Below, one piece after another: positions 6,134-11,732 of a stretch of 11,732 nt of DNA. The DNA is taken from the NCBI GenBank assembly GCA_036939975.1, contig JALLPB010001005.1:1-11732 (forward strand), given 5' to 3'. How positions within the stretch are numbered: position 1 is the first letter of the stretch; each line of letters opens with the position of its first letter. Source of the DNA: Cyclostephanos tholiformis. Taxonomy: Eukaryota; Bacillariophyta; Thalassiosirophyceae; Thalassiosirales; Thalassiosiraceae. The translations under genes and the position numbers were made by a program. The notes beneath the pieces are model-generated. The model worked only from the letters and a program-made list of their open reading frames with translations, made no database searches and was not told the origin of the DNA.

Positions 6134-9100
6134 TCATGGACTAAATCGAGATCGTCGTAGAACAGCTTGTTCCGATTGCAGCAACTCTGCGGTTGCGGGA
6201 GAACGACAGCAGCAATGCAGCAACGCACGGCATCCTGCATATTGAACCATGCTATCCGTGCGATATTTCATCGCTTTCAAGATGAGCTCAGCAGCACGGT
6301 TAACTTCATTTTCTCCGATGGGCAAATTGCACAAGACCTCACATGCTCTCGCTTGAATGTGAGACGAGCTGGAGTGATATGACATCGCCTTTGTGACAAA
6401 CTCCAGCCCATCTAGATCAACCAGCAGCTGAGAGATTTTACTGTTATTCTTGGTCAACTCCGATAGCAAATCCAAACCCGAATCTACCATGACCACATCA
6501 ATACTGTGAGGCGTCAATAAATCTATCACGGACTTAATGCCACCGAGACGGACGATTTTGTCTTTGTAGTCGTCATTCCCCGTCGCGAGATGTTTCAATG
6601 CAGTGAGGGAACATTTACAGGCATCTACATCAACTCCCAATCCAAGAACTTTCAAAAGCGTCGAGACAGAAGAATCGTAGCTACCAATATGTTCTCTTGC
6701 ACCATCGTCAAGAGTCAAATTGGCCAACAAGCCACATGCGGCCACGTGGTATTCATCATCATAAACCTTCTCGGATATTGAATCTATTATCGTAAAGGCA
6801 ATGCCTTCCGACACAACTAAACGGATCATTTCCGTAAGAATCCCAGGATTGCATAGCATATTCTGTAGAAAGTAGCATCCTTCTTTCAAAACATCATACT
6901 TCTTGGGGTTCCTCTTCATAGAGTCAATTATTGCACCCACCCCGTTGACGCCGTCGATATCTGGATGATTCGCAAAGTCATAAGACATGGCACGAAAGAA
7001 ACCGCATCCCATCTGCTGCACCTTGGTATGGGTTCTATGGCTCTTCATCGAAGTCAGCACCAGCGAAAGAAAGCCCTCTGCAATAATCTCGGTAATGCAG
7101 GGTGGATTGATCCAAACGAGCTCAGCCAAAAGGGCACTGGCCTCAGCCTGCACAATCGACTTCTCGGGATGATCTCGCATTGCCTTAGACACCATTTTGA
7201 GACCACCAAGAGAGATAATTTTCGAAGCAATATCATCGCTCGTGGCCCATTTCCGTAGCATCTCACAAGCCTTGTCCTGAACCTTTGAGTCGTCAGAATG
7301 CTTCAGGGCTTTCTTAATGATCAGCCTGATTTTGTTCGCAACAGGGTCATCAACTAAGGGTTTGCTCCGGATGATGGAGTCAATGTCACGAAAAGAGCCA
7401 GCAGGGAGTTTGCTGTCATTTCCTGTGACTTTTTGTCTGGCATCTTGATTGCTTAAGTCAACATGTTGTTCCATCTTTTGGCGTGTTGATGATCGCTGCC
7501 TATCTGATGTGAACGGAAAAATACATTCCGATTCCAGCAACTTCGCTATTTCTTGGAATCGGCAACAATTTTGCAGCAACACATGACATCCTTCGAACTG
7601 CAGCATTTTATCTTCTCTGTTCTTTTTGAGAGCTGCTAAAATCAATTTGGTGACGATTTTGGCTTGTTCCACATTTTCAACAGGAAGATGACGAAGGACT
7701 TCGCAGCAACTGGCCTGGATATAGGGCAAGTTGGGGTGTCTACTCATTTCAGATGTCACCAAATCAAAGCCTCCTGCATCAGCTAGAACTTGGGCATTGG
7801 CTTTATTGTCCTTAGACAAACCTATCAGTAGCTTGAGGGCTAAGTCAGCCAGAGCGACATCATCGGAAGCTTTTAAGAAGTCTATTCCTTTCTGAATGCC
7901 TCCAAGACGTATAATTTCGGAATTGTAGTCGTCATTTCCTGTCGCGAGAAGTTTTAATGCAGTGAGGGAACATTTACAGGCATTTTCACTTGCATTAGCA
8001 ATACTCAGGACTGCCAAAAGTGATGACACGGACGGCTCGTATTTTCCAATCTGAGATCTTGCACTTTCACTGATAGCTAGATTGGCCAAGACCCCGCATG
8101 CTGCCTCAAGGTACTCAGAAGGTGCACACATCATGGGATCCACAATAATTGGCACCAGACCTTTGGAGGTAATAGATTCTATTGTCTCAGGCAGGATCCC
8201 AGGATTGCATAGCATATTCTGTAGAAAGTAGCATCCTTCTTTCAAAACACCATACTTCTTGGGGTTCCTCTTCATAGAATCAATTATTGCCCCCACCCCG
8301 TTGACACCGTCGATATCTGGATGATTTGAAAAGTCATAAGACATGGCACGAAAGAAACCGCATCCCATCTGCTGCACCTTGGTATGGGTTCTATGGCTCT
8401 TCATCGAAGTCAGCACCAGCGAAAGAAAGCCCTCTGCAATAATCTCGGTAATGCAGGGTGGATTGATCCAAACGAGCTCAGCCAAAAGGGCACTGGCCTC
8501 AGCCTGCACAATCGACTTCTCGGGATGATCTCGCATTGCCTTAGACACCATTTTGAGACCACCAAGATGAATAATCTGTGAGACATTGTCAGCCCTTACG
8601 ACCATGGATCGTAGTTTTTCGCAGGCCTTGTCTTGGATTTTATGGTTTTGTGGATGCGTTAGAGCCTTCACAATGATGAGCCTCATTTTGTTCCCCAGTT
8701 TATCATTTTTCAATGGTTTGCCGGTGATTATCTTTTTGATGTCATCACGCATTGAATCATTGATCTTTTCGTCGTATAGGAGAGGGGTTGGTTCGTGATC
8801 CTTAACATGTTCTCCTGCAAAGGTAGTAATTTTGTCGCTGACGACAGTAGATAAAGTTTCGACCTTCCGGCGCTTTGGAGGCCTCTCTTGTTTTCTCTCA
8901 GAAACATTGTTTTGTGCGAGTAGCGAGTTAATCGTCACAGACCCCCCCCCAAAATCATTTAATTTTTGTACACAATTTGTGCCATTTGATATGCCTTCAG
9001 CAGATTGCAATACCAGATTATTTGGTGGTGTGCTACTATCAAAAGACGAGCCACTTGCTTTCGTCGATGTGATGACGGCATCAAGTAATATGCAATTTGA

Positions 9101-11305
9101 TACAACATCAGCAGATTGGGATTTCGGGTCATCTTGAGGTGTATTTCTCTCCATAAAAACACCCTCTGTTTTTGTTGATATCGTCGCGGTGTCACCTGCA
9201 CCTTCTGTGTGTTGTCTCTTCCTCTTCTTATTGGTTGACAGTAAACTCTTCGAAAACTGCAGTTTCAGTTCCTTCTTCGATTGTACTGAACTCGCTTTTT
9301 TAGTAGCCACCTTTGCCGGAGGCGCGAAACGCAAATAGGGACATTTCTTCTTCAAGCAAACCTGCTTCAACTTGTTCGGCCCACCAAACTTGGGCTTGTC
9401 AAGACAATTGGAGCACTTCCCGCAGTCCTCTCTCAAGCACGCACGGCACTCTCCGCACTTCATCATTCGGGTGTACTCAACGGCGGCGCACTCTTGACAT
9501 TTCCAAAGACCATTCGGGACTTCGGTGAGAGGTGGTATGTGACATTCCAGATGGTAAGCCTTCTCGCAGTAGTCACAGCAAATCAGGTCTGGAGCGAGAG
9601 GAGGGCATAACAGCAATCGTAAACATATAGGGAAGAAAAAAATGCTTACGGGAGCGACTTGAGATGACTCACCACCGCCGTTAAAGCACATGAAACAATC
9701 ATCCATGTGTTCACCCTCAAACAACGGCTTCGACTCCTTCTTAACCTTCTCCTTTTTGACTTTCGGCTTGTTCTTCATGTTGGCCTTCTTGTTTTCGCCA
9801 TTGCACGTAATACATCTCCACTTTCTCCAGGTATTATTTTCCAGTGGAGGATCAAGGCACTTCGTATGATAGGAATCGTCACATTCTCTGCACGTTACCC
9901 AATCGGGAGGCCTAAACGCGCCAGAAACTAAATTGCATTGAGTCGAGGAGTCGAGTGGATGTGTGAGCGAAGAAAGTAGCGATCGAATTTTAAAGGAAAG
10001 CTGATGCGAATGTAAGCCTCACCCTCCGTCACTTCGCACACGATGCATTCAAACTTTGGAAACAGGACGGTGCAGTTAACTTCGCAATGTCCTAAATTCG
10101 CAATCAGCGGCCCAGAATACCTCGGCTGTTTCACCTTAGCATCTTCTCGTTCGAGTGCCCTCCTCGCTGACGTGCAGATCATGCAGTACCACACGCCATC
10201 GGGCAAATCCCATATCTTCGGCTTGTGACAATTCGAGTGATATGCCCTCTCGCATCCATCGCAGCAAATCAGGTCGCCTCCGTCGTTGCAGACGTAGCAC
10301 TCGGTATCGTGACGATCCTCCTCCTCCTCCTCCTCCTCGACATCCTCTTCTCCTCCATCGTCGTGGGCGGCATCGCCGTCGTCGTCCGCGCGATCGACGG
10401 CCTTGCCGTACCACTGGCACTTTCGAAAGATACACCTCGTCTTCCCGGTCACGCACGCCACGCACGTCAGGCAATTGACGTCCCTCGCGCATCCGTCGCA
10501 TTTTCCGCACCGTCGTTTCCTCCCGGCGGTCGCGGTCCCGCCCACGGCGGCGGCGGAGGGGGGAGACGACGACGACGACGCAGCGGACGACGAGGCCCCC
10601 CCTCGTCCCTTCCTCTTCAATCCGATCTCTATGAGCAATTCCGATTCGTTGAACGTGGTCGCCCTCCTCTCCCTGTCCGGATTTTGCCTCCTGGGTCCGT
10701 CGAGTCCGATCGATCGACGGGGTCTGGCGGGCGCGCTCCTCCTCTTGACCTTCTTCATACCGGAGGAGTCGTCGAACCCGAGCATGGCGAGGCGGGCATT
10801 GTTCCGAGCGATGCGCTCGAGGCGCAATCGCTCGTATTCGCAGAGACCATCGTCGTCCTTCGCCCGCTGATCGTCGGGTCCGGATGATGACGTGGATAAG
10901 GAGGAGAGGGGGGGGGGGAAGAGGGGGGGGGGGGAGGGATATACGTATATCCCCGGGATGTTTTTAGTACGTTGTTTTTTTCCCCTTTTGCCAAATAAAT
11001 AGAGAAATATTCTACATTCCAAAAATATATATAATTGGGGGCCGTGTGCTCACCTCGTCCTCGGGATCGCCATCGCCTTCCGATGGGGAGGAATTCTCAT
11101 CGTCATTGCCGTCATCGTCGTCGTCGTCTTCGTTCTCATCGTCGTCGTCATCATCGGGATCCTCCTCCTCGATTCCGCCGTCCCCCATCTCCTCCCCCCC
11201 ATCGCGTCCGTCATTGGCGGAGTCGTCGACGCGATCATCTCCCCCGTCGATGCTACCGCCCGAGAACCGGGATTCCTCCTCGCCATGATCATCGGAATTG
11301 GACAT
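6134..11305 (-). CDS. Four-exon CXXC-PHD-PHD-PHD-CXXC-armadillo chromatin protein (exons 11305-11054, 10866-10023, 9927-9673, 9588-6134)
   Basis: Splicing gives 4806 nt in one frame, 1601 residues. Exon 1 (1-84) is almost entirely acidic. CXXC1 (C204-C234) has eight cysteines but no KFGG loop. An acidic run (245-268) precedes PHD1 (C274, C277, C286, C289, H294, C297, C312, C315). PHD2 uses C358, C361, C378, C381, H386, C389, C404 and C407. PHD3 uses C443, C446, C455, C458, H463, C466, C481 and C484. CXXC2 (C495-C533) has the CpG-reading K517-F-G-G loop. Basic nuclear-localisation-like segments lie at 571-575 and 688-693 (PKRRKV). Two modules of about nine armadillo-like helical repeats follow (about 730-1140 and 1183-1595). 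By family knowledge CXXC fingers bind unmethylated CpG DNA and PHD fingers bind histone tails, so a nuclear chromatin reader or scaffold is inferred. No catalytic domain is visible. ATG 11303-11305 has A at -3. Exons 1-2 are GC- and CpG-rich, while exon 4 is clearly more AT-rich. Splicing is predicted from sequence only. Confidence 0.82.
6840..7211 (-). repeat. Near-identical armadillo block, copy B
   Basis: This encodes residues about 1244-1367. The six mismatches to copy A change only two residues (one Ala/Ser codon with two changes, one Asp/Gly); the rest are silent. A second, shorter shared patch lies at about 6571-6625 against 7930-7983. Confidence 0.95.
8196..8567 (-). repeat. Near-identical armadillo block, copy A
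   Basis: The 372 bp encode residues about 792-915 of the spliced protein. They match 6840-7211 at 366 of 372 positions, offset 1356 bp (452 codons). The last 238 bp toward the right edge are identical. DNA on either side of the block is much more diverged although the protein modules continue. Confidence 0.95.
9589..9672 (-). other. Intron 3 (84 nt, phase 1, no stop codon), inside PHD3
   Basis: The donor is GGCGGTG|GTGAGT at 9672 and the acceptor is CGCTCCAG| ending at 9589. Removal gives CFNGGDLICCDYC, the canonical PHD core also seen in PHD1 (CNDGGDLICCDGC). The intron is a multiple of three and open, so a simple reading frame runs straight through it and would place 28 extra residues, many hydrophobic, between the zinc-ligand pairs. 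Confidence 0.88.
9928..10022 (-). other. Intron 2 (95 nt, phase 1), inside PHD2
   Basis: The donor is GAGG|GTGAGG at 10022 and the acceptor is AATTTAG| ending at 9928. The unspliced frame stops at this very TAG. Splicing joins CIVCEVTE to VSGAFRPPDWVTCREC and so restores a complete C4HC3 PHD finger, which neither exon has alone. This restored finger is the strongest evidence that the two halves are one gene. Confidence 0.85.
10867..11053 (-). other. Intron 1 (187 nt, phase 0)
   Basis: The donor is GAG|GTGAGC at 11053 and the acceptor is GATCAG| ending at 10867. On the minus strand a long C/T tract (opposite G runs at 10908-10918 and 10923-10934) precedes the acceptor, and no other AG lies between tract and acceptor. 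Joining gives PEDE followed by RAKDDDG in frame. An ATG inside this intron (11022) opens the same frame as exon 2, but it would encode a proline-rich leader made of intron sequence, so it is probably not the start. Confidence 0.72.
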
Positions 11306-11675
11306 GATTGATCCACACCCGAAATGTTATATATATATATTTCGCCGGAGGCGGGCTAGCTGGGAAGGTTCGTTGTTATCGTGCAAAGAAAGAGGGTGTA
11401 TGTATGTATCGTAACACCATGGAAACACGGGACCAATTATTTTACGATATTTTAAGAAGTAGTAGTATGCTCGTACATATTGTACCCTATCGTAGAGTTC
11501 AGCGAATACACTGAGTCTCATTTTAATCGTTTCTATTTTGAATAGGTATCTGTCATCTACGAGGAACCGGTTACAAAAATCGCCAGTAGATCGCTAATCG
11601 CTAAAATTACGCTCCAACTTGGAATTATTATTTGTTGTTGTTGCCATGCTTTCATATATATAAAAGATTAAAGTG

Positions 11676-11711
<36 letters not shown>

Positions 11712-11732
11712 CGTAAATATTTGATCGTAGAT
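11306..11732 (-). promoter_or_regulatory. Upstream region of the chromatin gene; no further gene seen
   Basis: On the minus strand an AT-dinucleotide run at 11327-11343 lies about 22-38 bp before the start codon. It could be a TATA-like element or simple repeat in a short leader. Another TATA-like string (ATATATATAAAAG) lies on the plus strand near 11654-11666 and might serve a gene beyond the window. The rest has no coding pattern; the two open frames around 11308-11521 are short and resemble nothing. Confidence 0.3.
11678..11709 (+). repeat. (GT)16 microsatellite
   Basis: Thirty-two bases of uninterrupted GT repeat lie near the right edge of the window, outside any gene that can be supported here. 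Confidence 0.95.

Noticed and set aside
6134..9778. A stand-alone 1214-residue protein starting at the Met codon at 9778
   Set aside because: The same frame extends upstream into the second half of PHD2, and the frame includes an 84-nt intron that breaks PHD3. The spliced model repairs both.
10225..10887. 220- and 155-residue plus-strand frames opposite exon 2
   Set aside because: They mirror the zinc-finger exon and low-complexity acidic codons; no domain is recognisable.
9928..11022. A stand-alone 364-residue PHD/CXXC protein starting at the ATG at 11022
   Set aside because: The ATG lies inside the predicted intron 1, the leader it encodes is intron polypyrimidine sequence, and the frame ends on the TAG that is the acceptor of intron 2, in the middle of a PHD finger.
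1..11732. CRISPR array or bacterial operon
   Set aside because: No regularly spaced identical repeats with unique spacers are present, and the introns and domain families are eukaryotic.

Overview
The window is nuclear DNA from a microbial eukaryote. Two genes point away from bacteria: one carries short GT-AG introns, CXXC and PHD zinc fingers and armadillo-like repeats, and the other encodes a fungal-HIS4-like histidine enzyme. Close gene packing, short introns, CpG-rich exons and many microsatellites next to transposon debris suggest a stramenopile, probably a diatom. That placement is inference; no sequence here fixes the species.

Layout. Positions 1 to about 4020 form a relatively AT-rich stretch with no intact gene that I can support. 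It holds a frameshifted relic resembling the end of a pogo/DDE_1 transposase (about 274-510), frameshifted open fragments (about 1336-1959), several inverted repeats (1232-1257, 2043-2134, 3080-3207), a decayed tandem duplication (2520-2885) and one reading frame broken by two TGA codons (3426-3917). It reads as decayed mobile-element territory.

From 4335 to 5996 (+ strand) lies a histidine-biosynthesis gene. It encodes a fungal-type N-terminal domain followed by phosphoribosyl-AMP cyclohydrolase and phosphoribosyl-ATP pyrophosphatase, without the histidinol dehydrogenase that ends fungal HIS4. It converges on a large minus-strand gene with 137 bp between the two stop codons.

That second gene (11305 down to 6134) is the main result. 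Three GT-AG introns (10867-11053, 9928-10022, 9589-9672) join what look like separate open frames into one 1601-residue protein. Its order is acidic leader, degenerate CXXC finger, PHD1, PHD2, PHD3, canonical KFGG-type CXXC finger, basic nuclear-localisation segment, then two copies of a module of about nine armadillo-like repeats. Two introns cut PHD2 and PHD3 at the same position and phase. The two armadillo modules share a 372-bp block with only 6 mismatches, which suggests recent gene conversion. The domains predict a nuclear chromatin reader that binds unmethylated CpG and histone tails and offers a long helical scaffold to partners.

The two genes have no evident functional link; they are simply convergent neighbours. 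The last 430 bp hold the upstream region of the chromatin gene and a (GT)16 microsatellite.
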